NCBI RefSeq assembly: GCF_006088715.1
Contig: NZ_CP030771.1
Coordinates: 4,660,001 to 4,724,000 of the forward strand
Direction of reading: 5' to 3'
Source: Streptomyces sp. YIM 121038
GTDB lineage: Bacteria > Actinomycetota > Actinomycetes > Streptomycetales > Streptomycetaceae
Length of the DNA stretch: 64,000 bases
The translations under genes and the position numbers were made by a program. Shown one piece after another: positions 1 to 7,760 of the stretch; within the stretch, counting starts at the first letter, position 1, and every line of letters begins with the position of its first letter. The notes under the pieces are model-generated. The model made no database searches. It saw nothing but the letters and a program-made list of their open reading frames with translations, and was not told the DNA's origin.

Positions 1-1
1 C

Positions 2-1030
2 GCCGTCGGCGCCCTGAGCCTGGGCCTGGCGGCCAGCGCCCCCCTAGTCCTGCTCTCGGCGGGCGCGCTCGGCGCGGGCCAGGCCGTCATGCAGCCCGCG
101 CTCGCGACGATGATCGTCGAGTGCTCCACGCCGGACACCCGCACGCGCGCGTTCGCCACTCAGTTCTTCCTGCAGAACCTGGGCCTCGGCGTCGGCGGCC
201 TCATCGGCGGCCAGCTGGTCAAGAACGAGCGGCCCAGCGACTTCACGCTGCTCTTCGCCATCGAGACCGTGATCTTCCTGGTGCTCGTCGGCGTCATGCT
301 GACCACGCGCCTGCCCCGCTCGCCCCGGATCGCGGACGCCGCGCCGCAGGCCCGGGGCAGCATGAAGGACGTCTTCCGCAACCCCGTGATGCTCCAGCTG
401 TGCGTCCTGGGCTTCGTGCTGTTCTTCGCCTGCTACGGCCAGTTCGAGTCCGGTCTGTCCGCGTACGGCGTGGAGGCCGCCGGGATCTCGCCGTCGACGC
501 TCGGCATCGCGCTCGCCGCCAACACCGGCGCGATCGTGGTCGCCCAGTTCGCCGTCCTGCGGTTCGTCGAGCGCCGCAGGCGTTCGCAGGTGATCGCGGC
601 CGTGGGCCTCATCTGGGCCGTGGCGTGGATCGCCGCCGGCTACGCGGGCCTCGGCCACGGCAGCCAGGCCATGGCCACCGCCGCCTTCATCTCGACGTAC
701 GCGCTCTTCGGGATCGGCGAGACCATGCTCGCTCCGACCGTGGCGCCGCTGGTCGCCGATCTGGCTCCGGAGTCGATGGTCGGCCGGTACAACTCGGCCT
801 TCGCCCTCGTCAAGCAGCTGGCCCTGGCGGTCGGCCCGGCCGTGGGCGGGCCCATGGGCGCCACGCTGCACGCTCCGTACGTCGTGACGTTCCTGCTCTT
901 CTCGCTGGGCATCACGGTGCTCGCGCTGCGGCTCGGCAAGCACCTCACGCCGGCGCAGAACCACCCGTACGCCCAGAAGAGCCGGGTCGTCGCCCAGAGC
1001 GCCCCGGAGGCCGTGACCGCCCACTCCTGA
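2..1030 (+). CDS. MFS exporter, C-terminal part (5' end outside window)
   Basis: This is a major facilitator superfamily transporter whose first part lies upstream of the window; the open frame runs from the first complete codon to TGA at 1028-1030. About 342 residues are visible. They form at least eight hydrophobic segments, with a basic cytoplasmic loop near the middle (residues RRRR after FVE) as expected for MFS halves. The family pumps drugs or metabolites across the cytoplasmic membrane using the proton gradient; nothing visible fixes the substrate. The motif GETMLAPTVAPLVADLAPE resembles the GxxxxxP-type segment of drug:H+ antiporters. The gene faces the following phosphatase gene and is separated from it by a hairpin terminator. 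Confidence 0.85.
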   Translation, partial: AVGALSLGLAASAPLVLLSAGALGAGQAVMQPALATMIVECSTPDTRTRAFATQFFLQNLGLGVGGLIGGQLVKNERPSDFTLLFAIETVIFLVLVGVMLTTRLPRSPRIADAAPQARGSMKDVFRNPVMLQLCVLGFVLFFACYGQFESGLSAYGVEAAGISPSTLGIALAANTGAIVVAQFAVLRFVERRRRSQVIAAVGLIWAVAWIAAGYAGLGHGSQAMATAAFISTYALFGIGETMLAPTVAPLVADLAPESMVGRYNSAFALVKQLALAVGPAVGGPMGATLHAPYVVTFLLFSLGITVLALRLGKHLTPAQNHPYAQKSRVVAQSAPEAVTAHS

Positions 1031-1056
1031 GGGGCCGGTCGGGCACATCGTCAGCT

Positions 1057-1087
1057 ACGCGCGCGTGGGCATCGCCCACGCGCGCGT
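1057..1087. terminator. Convergent hairpin terminator
   Basis: A perfect 14-bp stem (ACGCGCGCGTGGGC and its complement) with a 3-base loop lies between two convergent genes. It has no T-tract, as is usual in Streptomyces, and can serve both strands. Confidence 0.75.
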
Positions 1088-1101
1088 CGTCGTATCGGGG
1101 C

Positions 1102-2778
1102 CTACGCGCGCGGCAGCGCGAACTCGCACCACACGGCCTTGCCGCCGCCGGGCGTCCGGCGCGAGCCCCAGTTCGAGGCGATCGTGGCGACGATCGCGAT
1201 GCCCCGGCCCGCCTCGTCCGCGGGCTCGGCGCGGCGGCGCCTGGGCAGGTGGTCGTCGCCGTCGGTGACCTCGATGATCAGCCGGCGGTCGGTGCGGCGA
1301 AGGCGCAGGCGCATCGGCGGGGTGCCGTGCTGCAGGGAGTTCGCGACGAGCTCGCTGGTGGCCAGGACGCCCAGGTCGAGCAGCTCCGGCGGGAACCGCC
1401 AGCTGGCGAGGACGCCGGTGGCGAAGGCACGCGCGCGTGGGGCCGCCTCCACGCCGCCGAGCAGCTCCAGGGCCGCGTTGCGGAACAGCTCCGCGTCGGC
1501 GCCGGTGCGGGCGGGCTGCTGGAGGACGAGGACCGCGACGTCGTCGTCGTGGTCGGCGGTGACCCCCAGGGCCCGGATCAGGCGGTCGCAGACCACCTGG
1601 GGCGTGCCGGTGGCGCCGCCCAGGGCCCGCTCCAGGGACGCCACGCCCTCGTCGATGTCCTCGCTGCGGCGCTCCACGAGGCCGTCCGTGTACAGCACGG
1701 CGGTGGAGCCGGGGCCGAGCGGCACGGAGCCGGAGGCGTGCAGCCAGCCGCCGGTGCCGAGCGGCGGGCCCGTGGGCTCGTCCGCGCGGTGGATCGTGCC
1801 GTTCTCGTCGCGGACGAGGATCGGCAGGTGGCCCGCCGACGCGTACGACAGGCTGCCCTCGTTCGGGTCGTGGACGGCGTACACGCACGTGGCGATCTGG
1901 CTGGCGTCGATCTCCGCGGCGAGGCCGTCGAGGAGCTGCAGGACCTCGTGCGGCGGCAGGTCCAGGCGGGCGTAGGCGCGCACGGCCGTGCGGAGCTGGC
2001 CCATGACGGCCGCCGCGCGGACCCCGCGCCCCATGACGTCGCCGATCACCAGGGCGGTGCGGCCGCCGCCGAGCGTGATCACGTCGTACCAGTCGCCGCC
2101 GACGGCGGCCTCGGTGCCGCCGGGCTGGTACGTGGCGGCGATGCGCAGGTCGTCGGGCTGCTCCAACTCCTGGGGCAGCAACGAGCGTTGCAGCGTCACC
2201 GCGGTCTCGCGCTGGCTGCGCTCGCTGGCGCGCAGGCGCTCGGCGGCGTCGGCGTGGTCGGTGACGTCGGCGGCGAAGACCAGCACCCCGCCGTCCTGGG
2301 CATCCGTGGCGGGCCCGCCCAGGGGCAGCGACACGGGGGTGCACGTGAACGTGTACGAACGGCCGCCGGGCACCTTGCGGGACTTGACCGTGCGCGGCTT
2401 GGAGCTGCGCAGCACCTGGTCCAGGAGCGGCAGGAGCCCGACCTCCTCCAGCTCGGGCAGCGCTTCGCGCGCGGGGGCGCCGGTGGGGCGGGGGCCGAAC
2501 GCCGTGGCGTACGCGTCGTTGACGTACGCGATGCGGTGGTCGGGGCCGTGCACGAGGGCCACGAGGGCCGGGATGCTGTCGAGGACCTCGCGGGCGGGGA
2601 GCCCGTCGACGCCTTCGGGGGCGTCGAGGCCTTCGGCGGGGTGCTCCGCGACGCGCTCGGCGCGGGCCGCGGGGACGGAGCTCTCGCCTCGCTGTGCCGG
2701 GGAGCCGCCGGTCTCGGTGCGCGCCGCGGCGCGGCGCTGTGTTCCGGGGAGCCGGGCGCTCCAGCGCGTGAAGTTCAC
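1102..2778 (-). CDS. PAS-PP2C (SpoIIE-type) phosphatase with HATPase domain
   Basis: This 558-residue soluble signalling protein has a PAS sensor domain at about residues 65-170, then a SpoIIE/PP2C serine phosphatase domain at about 205-400 with the metal-binding motifs GGDWYDV and GDVMGRG, and a C-terminal anti-sigma-factor-type HATPase (RsbW-like) at about 430-558 with the ATP-binding N-box (ELVANSLQHG) and GRGIAIV. Such proteins usually control sigma factors through anti-sigma and anti-anti-sigma partners, and here phosphatase and kinase modules share one chain. I chose GTG at 2778, which has GAGG nine bases upstream; the frame stays open to 2943, but the extra 55 residues are arginine-rich and low-complexity. 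No anti-anti-sigma gene is adjacent, so its target is unknown. Confidence 0.85.
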   Translation of the reverse strand: MNFTRWSARLPGTQRRAAARTETGGSPAQRGESSVPAARAERVAEHPAEGLDAPEGVDGLPAREVLDSIPALVALVHGPDHRIAYVNDAYATAFGPRPTGAPAREALPELEEVGLLPLLDQVLRSSKPRTVKSRKVPGGRSYTFTCTPVSLPLGGPATDAQDGGVLVFAADVTDHADAAERLRASERSQRETAVTLQRSLLPQELEQPDDLRIAATYQPGGTEAAVGGDWYDVITLGGGRTALVIGDVMGRGVRAAAVMGQLRTAVRAYARLDLPPHEVLQLLDGLAAEIDASQIATCVYAVHDPNEGSLSYASAGHLPILVRDENGTIHRADEPTGPPLGTGGWLHASGSVPLGPGSTAVLYTDGLVERRSEDIDEGVASLERALGGATGTPQVVCDRLIRALGVTADHDDDVAVLVLQQPARTGADAELFRNAALELLGGVEAAPRARAFATGVLASWRFPPELLDLGVLATSELVANSLQHGTPPMRLRLRRTDRRLIIEVTDGDDHLPRRRRAEPADEAGRGIAIVATIASNWGSRRTPGGGKAVWCEFALPRA

Positions 2779-3016
2779 TGCGGTAGGCCTCGTGGTGTCG
2801 CTTCTGGATCGGGCGGGGGTGTACGGCCGGGCGTTCGGCCGGTGGCGGTGCGGCGTGCGGCGCCGCCTCCCGGGAAGACACAGCATGGCGTGGAGCGGGC
2901 CCCTGCTTCTCAGGTGCCCTCTTGCGGGCCCGCTCATGGTCACACGTCCAGTCTGGCCGACCGGACTGACATCCGTCAGACGCCGGTCCTGCTCGGGCAG
3001 TTCCGGCCGGAGGTCA

Positions 3017-4372
3017 TCAGGACTCCTTCGGGCGCTCGCCCCCGGCCGCGAGTTCGAATTCCGCGCGCGGGTGTTCCAGTGAGCCCAGGGAGACGATCTC
3101 GCGCTTGAACAGGCCGGACAGCGTCCATTCGGCGAGTACGCGGGACTTGCGGTTGACGGTGGGCACCCGGCTGAGGTGGTAGACGCGGTGCATGAACCAG
3201 GCAGGGTAGCCCTTCAGCTTGCGTCCGTAGACGTGGGCGACGCCCTTGTGCAGTCCCAGGGAGGCCACGGAGCCCACGTACTTGTGCCGGTACTCCTGGA
3301 GGGGCTTCTCGCGCAGTGCGGCGGCGATGTTGTCGCCGAGGACCTTGGCCTGGCGCACGGCGTGCTGGGCGTTGGGCGCGCACTCGGTGCCCGGCTGCTC
3401 GGCGGTGACGTCGGGGACGGCGGCCGCGTCGCCCGCTCCCCACGCGTGCGGGGCGCCGTCGACGGACAGCTCGGCGGTGCACTTCAGGCGGCCGCGTTCG
3501 GTCAGCGGCAGGTCCGTGGCGGCGAGCAGCGGATGCGGCTTGACGCCCGCTGTCCACACGACCGTACGGGTGGGGAAGCGGGCGCCGTCGCTGAGGACGG
3601 CGACGCGGTCCTCGCAGGAGTCGAGCCGGGTCTCCAGGCGTACGTCGATGTTGCGCCGGCGCAGCTCGCGGACCGTGTACTTGCCCATCTCCTCGCCGAC
3701 CTCGGGCAGGATGCGCCCGGAGGCCTCGACGAGGATCCACTTCATGTCCTCGGCCTTGACGTTGTGGTAGTACCGCGCGGCGTAGCGGGCCATGTCCTCC
3801 AGCTCGCCGAGCGCCTCCACGCCCGCGTAGCCGCCGCCCACGAAGACGAACGTCAGGGCGGCGTCGCGGACGGCCGGGTCGCGCGTCGAGGAGGCGATGT
3901 CCATCTGCTCAATGACGTGGTTGCGCAGTCCGATGGCCTCTTCGACGGTCTTGAAGCCGATGCCGTAGTCGGCGAGGCCGGGCACGGGCAGGGTGCGCGA
4001 GATGGAGCCGGGGGCGAGCACGAGCTCGTCGTACGTGAGGGCGAGGGGGCCGGTGCCCTCCTCACGGGTGGCGAGCGTCGTGAAGGACGCGGTGCGCTTG
4101 GCGTGGTCGACCGACGTGACCTCGCCGACGACCACGCGGCACCGGTCGAGGACACGGCGCAGCGGCACGACGACGTGGCGCGGGGAGATCGAGCCGGCCG
4201 CGGCTTCGGGCAGGAAGGGCTGGTACGTCATATACGGATCGGGCGAGATCACGACGATCTCCGTCTCGCCCCGCCGCAGCTCCTGCTTGAGTTTCCGCTG
4301 GAGGTGCAGCGCGGTGTACATCCCGACGTAGCCACCGCCGACAACGAGAATGCGCACAGGTTCCGTCACCAT
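3017..4372 (-). CDS. ndh: Type II NADH dehydrogenase
   Basis: The 451-residue product is a single-subunit, non-proton-pumping NADH:quinone oxidoreductase bound to the inner face of the membrane. It has the N-terminal FAD dinucleotide fold (VVGGGYVGMYTA, residues about 9-20) and a second NADH-binding Rossmann motif (FVFVGGGYAGVEALGEL near residue 175), plus the conserved TYQPFLPEAAAG segment. It passes NADH electrons to menaquinone. ATG at 4372 begins just before the FAD motif; the frame stays open 68 codons upstream but that part is not protein-like. The gene diverges from a TetR regulator, an arrangement I recall from S. coelicolor (SCO4119/SCO4118), so the regulator may act on the shared 374-bp spacer. 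Confidence 0.93.
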   Translation of the reverse strand: MVTEPVRILVVGGGYVGMYTALHLQRKLKQELRRGETEIVVISPDPYMTYQPFLPEAAAGSISPRHVVVPLRRVLDRCRVVVGEVTSVDHAKRTASFTTLATREEGTGPLALTYDELVLAPGSISRTLPVPGLADYGIGFKTVEEAIGLRNHVIEQMDIASSTRDPAVRDAALTFVFVGGGYAGVEALGELEDMARYAARYYHNVKAEDMKWILVEASGRILPEVGEEMGKYTVRELRRRNIDVRLETRLDSCEDRVAVLSDGARFPTRTVVWTAGVKPHPLLAATDLPLTERGRLKCTAELSVDGAPHAWGAGDAAAVPDVTAEQPGTECAPNAQHAVRQAKVLGDNIAAALREKPLQEYRHKYVGSVASLGLHKGVAHVYGRKLKGYPAWFMHRVYHLSRVPTVNRKSRVLAEWTLSGLFKREIVSLGSLEHPRAEFELAAGGERPKES

Positions 4373-4746
4373 CCCATGACGCACCCGCACTTCGCGTTTG
4401 TCCACAGGCTCAGCAATTTGTATGACTGGAAGCCTTGGTTGGCGGCAGCCGCTCCACTTGGCAGACCGGGTGGAATGTGCGCAGGTCAGAGGGTGGTGGC
4501 AGGGTGGTGGTGCAGGGTGCAATCGGGTGGGAAACGGTGCGTACTCCGATCGGGGGGCACCCCGTGCGGAACCCACCCCTTCTGAATTGACTCTGGCTCA
4601 ACTATGTTCGTGTGACGTCGGGGTGTCGGGGGATGCGCTCGTCGAGTCCGGTTTGCCGGGTTCGTGCGCAGCTCGCTCCTCACACGCCGGTCATCACATG
4701 GCGGGGAGTGTCTCCGGGGGGAGACGTCATTACCGGGGGAACACAT
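4373..4746. other. Divergent ndh/TetR intergenic region
   Basis: This 374-bp spacer separates two divergent genes and has no plausible gene. It is less GC-rich than the flanks around 4580-4615 (TTGACT at about 4587), where a promoter for the TetR gene could lie. A GTCTCC-GGGG-GGAGAC inverted repeat at 4710-4725 sits just before the TetR ribosome binding site and could be an operator. On the minus strand, a TACAAAT-like -10 about 35-45 bases before ndh is a weak candidate promoter. Confidence 0.5.
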
Positions 4747-5547
4747 ATGCACATTCAGGACTCTCACTGGACTTCCGCGACAGCGTCGGCACCCGCCGTC
4801 GCCTCGGGCGGAAACGGACGGGAAGTGGGGGACGTAGCGCGTACGACGCCGCTGCGCGTGGACGCGCAGCGGAATCTCGAGCACGTCCTGCGCGCGGCGC
4901 GCGAAGTCTTCGGCGAGCTGGGGTACGGCGCGCCGATGGAGGACGTGGCACGGCGGGCCCGCGTCGGTGTCGGCACGGTCTACCGCCGCTTCCCGAGCAA
5001 GGACGTACTGGTGCGACGGATAGCCGAGGAGGAGACCTCCCGGCTGACCGAGCAGGCCCGCGCGGCACTCGGGCAGGAGGACGAACCGTGGTCGGCGCTC
5101 TCGCGCTTCCTGCGCACGTCCGTGGCCTCGGGCGCGGGGCGGCTCCTTCCGCCCCAGGTGCTGCGCGTGAGCGTGGACGAGGGCGAGGGAGCCGACGGCG
5201 CGGACGCGGTGGACGGGACCAGGGTGGCGGACGCCGCCGAGGTCCGGGTGCCGCAGCAGCGCCAGGTGCCTCCGGCGCTCTCGCCGGAGCTGCGGCTGGT
5301 GGAGCAGCGGTCCGCTCCGGCCCGGGAGAGCGACGACGCGGGTGCCGCGGCGCTGCTCGACGTGGTCGGGCGGCTCGTGGAGCGGGCGCGGGCGGCGGGT
5401 GAGCTGCGCGCGGACGTGACCGTGTCCGACGTGCTGCTCGTGATAGCGACGGCGGCGCCTTCGCTGCCGGACGCGGCACAGCAGGCCGCGGCCTCGTCCC
5501 GGCTCCTCGACATCCTCCTCGAGGGGCTGCGGTCGCGGCCTTCGTAA
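4747..5547 (+). CDS. atrA: TetR-family developmental regulator, probably AtrA
   Basis: This is a 266-residue TetR-family transcription factor. The helix-turn-helix lies at about residues 60-90 (MEDVARRARVGVGTVYRRF), followed by a ligand-binding helical domain. A hydrophilic insert with PQQR-type low-complexity sequence sits at about residues 150-195. I identify it as AtrA from its position next to ndh and from remembered similarity of the N-terminal half; AtrA is known to activate the actinorhodin pathway-specific activator gene in S. coelicolor. ATG at 4747 follows a strong GGGGGA ribosome binding site; frames further upstream lack one. An inverted repeat at 4710-4725 precedes it and a long hairpin terminator follows it, so it is probably monocistronic. 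Confidence 0.85.
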   Translation: MHIQDSHWTSATASAPAVASGGNGREVGDVARTTPLRVDAQRNLEHVLRAAREVFGELGYGAPMEDVARRARVGVGTVYRRFPSKDVLVRRIAEEETSRLTEQARAALGQEDEPWSALSRFLRTSVASGAGRLLPPQVLRVSVDEGEGADGADAVDGTRVADAAEVRVPQQRQVPPALSPELRLVEQRSAPARESDDAGAAALLDVVGRLVERARAAGELRADVTVSDVLLVIATAAPSLPDAAQQAAASSRLLDILLEGLRSRPS

Positions 5548-5573
5548 ACACCCGTTCGGGCCTCCACGGCCTC

Positions 5574-5616
5574 GGAATGCTCAACTCCACGTACACGCAC
5601 AGGAGTTGAGCATTCC
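5574..5616 (+). terminator. Long hairpin terminator after the TetR gene
   Basis: A perfect 15-bp inverted repeat (GGAATGCTCAACTCC and its complement) with a 13-base loop begins 27 bases after the stop codon. The stem is unusually AT-containing for this genome. No T-tract follows. It could alternatively be a dimeric protein binding site, but the position favours termination. Confidence 0.65.
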
Positions 5617-5758
5617 CCGAATGAGTGAACGGTAGCGCTCGGTTGCGGTAACTCGCCCCGGACGGGTGGTTGCTTGTCGTCCCTATTCGACGGGGCGCGG
5701 CCGTGTGGCACTCTTTCCCGGTGTCCGGGTCTGAGTGTGCGTGCGGGGGCTTTCCGCG

Positions 5759-7756
5759 ATGAGTGTTGACGGACGGGACGAGCCCGGCTCCACCGGTGGT
5801 GAGTCGGGCGGGCTGCCCTCCCGGCAGGTGCCGAACCAGGGCGGTCCCGGCGGCAGCGGTGGCGGCGGGAGCACGAGCGGCTCCGCGTCCGGCGCCGCCG
5901 CCGGTTCCGGCGTGCCCGGCCCCGACCCGAGCGTGCCGCCCCAGCGCGGCGGCGGCTCGTCCTGCACGGAGGCCGGGCTGCCCGGCGCTCGTGGCGGTGA
6001 CGTTTCGCCACCCCCCGACGCCGATCTGATCGCCCGGATGCGGGCGGGCGAGGACTCCGCGTACGAGGAGCTGTACCGCAGGCACGCCGACGCGGTGCGC
6101 CGCTATGCCCGCACCTGCTGCCGGGACGCCCACACCGCGGACGACCTCACCGCCGAGGTGTTCGCGCGAATGCTCCAGGCCGTGCGGTCCGGCTCGGGGC
6201 CCGAGCACGCGGTGCGCGCCTATCTGCTGACCACGGTGCGGCGCGTCGCCGCCGGGTGGACGAAGTCGGCGAAGCGGGAGCAGCTCGTCGACGACTTCGC
6301 GGTCTTCGCCGCCCAGGCCGCCCGGGGCTCGGAGGTGTCCGACGACGAAACGTTGGACCTGGGCGCCGACGTGCGGGCCATGCACGAGGCCGAGCAGTCG
6401 CTCGCCATGCAGGCCTTCCGCAGCCTGCCCGAGCGCTGGCAGGCCGTGCTGTGGCACACGGAGGTCGAGGACGAGTCGCCGAGCGACGTCGCCACGCTCT
6501 TCGGCCTGGACGCCAACGGCACGCGCGTGCTCGCGAGCCGCGCCCGCGAAGGCCTGAAGCAGGCCTATCTCCAGGCCCATGTGAGCGCCACGCTCACCGA
6601 GAGCGAGGAGTGCGCGCGCTACGCCGACCGGCTCGGCGCCTATGCCCGCGGCGGCCTGCGCACCCGCGCCGAGCGGGGCCTGCGCAAGCACCTGGAGGAG
6701 TGCGCCAACTGCCGTCTCGCCGCGGGCCAGATCAAGGAAGTCGCCAGCGGCATCCCCGCCGTCGTGCCGGTGGCCGTCATCGGCTGGTTCGGTGCCGCCG
6801 GATACGGCAAGGTGGCCGCCCTCATCGGGGGCGGCGTCGCGGGCGCGGGCGCGGCGGGTGCCGCGGGCGCGGCCGCGGGCAGCGGCTCGGGCGGCGCCGG
6901 AGCGGCCGGTGGCGGCGCGGCCGCCGAGGGCCTCGGCACCCCGGCGAAGGTCGGGATCGTGGCGGGTGTCGTCGCGGTCGGGGTGGCCGTGGCGGTCGCG
7001 CTCGCCGGGGGCCCGGACAAGAAGGACCCGCCGGCGGCGAAGCCACAGCCGACCTCCGCCCAGCCGCCCGTGATCCCGCGCAATCCGCCGCCCTCGAAGC
7101 CGTTGCCGAAGCCGGAGCCGCCGCCCCCGCCGCGGCCGAAGCCCGCGCCGCCCGCGAAGGCCGAGCCCAAGCCGAAGCCGCCGCCGAAGCCCGCTCCCAA
7201 GCCGACGCCGAAGCCGCCACCGCCGAAACCCAAGCCGAAGCCGCCACCGCCGCCCGCACCCCGGCCGACGCCGCCCCGGCCCACGCCCACGCCGACCCCC
7301 TCGCCGACGCCGCCCCCCGCACCGGTCGTCTACCAGTGGAACGAGCTGGAGTACGGCCTCACCGGCGACGGCACGAAGCCCGAGATGCGGCTCGGCGAGA
7401 GCAGCTGGGTGTGGCAGCGCTGGGGCATGTCCATCGGCGACAAGCGCTACGGCCACGGCGTGACCGTGCACGGCTCCTCCTCCGTGACCATCGACCTCAA
7501 CCGCTCGTGCTCCTCGTACGAGGCCCTCGTCGGCGTCGACGACATGACGATGCGCCTCGGCCAGGTGCGGTTCTCCGTCTACGCGGACGGGGTGCGCCTG
7601 TGGCAGTCGCAGCTGGTCAAGGGCGGCGACCCGGCCGTGCCCGTACGTGTCGGTCTGACCGGCCGCAAAACGATCCGTCTTGTCGTCGAGCCGCATGCGC
7701 ACGGCGACTCGGTGGCCCTCGCGGACTGGGCGCAGTCCCGCCTCCGCTGCACCTGA
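5759..7756 (+). CDS. Membrane-bound ECF sigma factor fused to zinc anti-sigma domain and NPCBM domain
   Basis: This 665-residue protein combines several modules. After a Gly/Ser-rich leader come sigma region 2 (residues about 88-150, with AYEELYRRHADAVRRYA and DDLTAEVF) and region 4 (about 215-272, LPERWQAVLWH then a helix-turn-helix). Next is a zinc-binding anti-sigma motif HxxxCxxC (HLEECANC, about 312-319), hydrophobic segments at about 333-370 and 397-418, a roughly 100-residue Pro/Lys linker, and a C-terminal NPCBM-type carbohydrate-binding domain (about 523-665, GHGVTVHGSSSVTIDL). The layout implies a cytoplasmic sigma factor tethered to the membrane by its own anti-sigma region, with the sugar-binding domain outside. 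ATG at 5759 has GGGGG ten bases upstream. I believe SCO4117 is the S. coelicolor ortholog. Release might need proteolysis; that is inference. Confidence 0.88.
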   Translation: MSVDGRDEPGSTGGESGGLPSRQVPNQGGPGGSGGGGSTSGSASGAAAGSGVPGPDPSVPPQRGGGSSCTEAGLPGARGGDVSPPPDADLIARMRAGEDSAYEELYRRHADAVRRYARTCCRDAHTADDLTAEVFARMLQAVRSGSGPEHAVRAYLLTTVRRVAAGWTKSAKREQLVDDFAVFAAQAARGSEVSDDETLDLGADVRAMHEAEQSLAMQAFRSLPERWQAVLWHTEVEDESPSDVATLFGLDANGTRVLASRAREGLKQAYLQAHVSATLTESEECARYADRLGAYARGGLRTRAERGLRKHLEECANCRLAAGQIKEVASGIPAVVPVAVIGWFGAAGYGKVAALIGGGVAGAGAAGAAGAAAGSGSGGAGAAGGGAAAEGLGTPAKVGIVAGVVAVGVAVAVALAGGPDKKDPPAAKPQPTSAQPPVIPRNPPPSKPLPKPEPPPPPRPKPAPPAKAEPKPKPPPKPAPKPTPKPPPPKPKPKPPPPPAPRPTPPRPTPTPTPSPTPPPAPVVYQWNELEYGLTGDGTKPEMRLGESSWVWQRWGMSIGDKRYGHGVTVHGSSSVTIDLNRSCSSYEALVGVDDMTMRLGQVRFSVYADGVRLWQSQLVKGGDPAVPVRVGLTGRKTIRLVVEPHAHGDSVALADWAQSRLRCT

Positions 7757-7760
7757 GCGC

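Noticed and set aside
121..3108. A 995-codon plus-strand open frame
   Set aside because: It overlaps the MFS gene out of frame and the phosphatase gene in antisense, with arginine-rich nonsense sequence.
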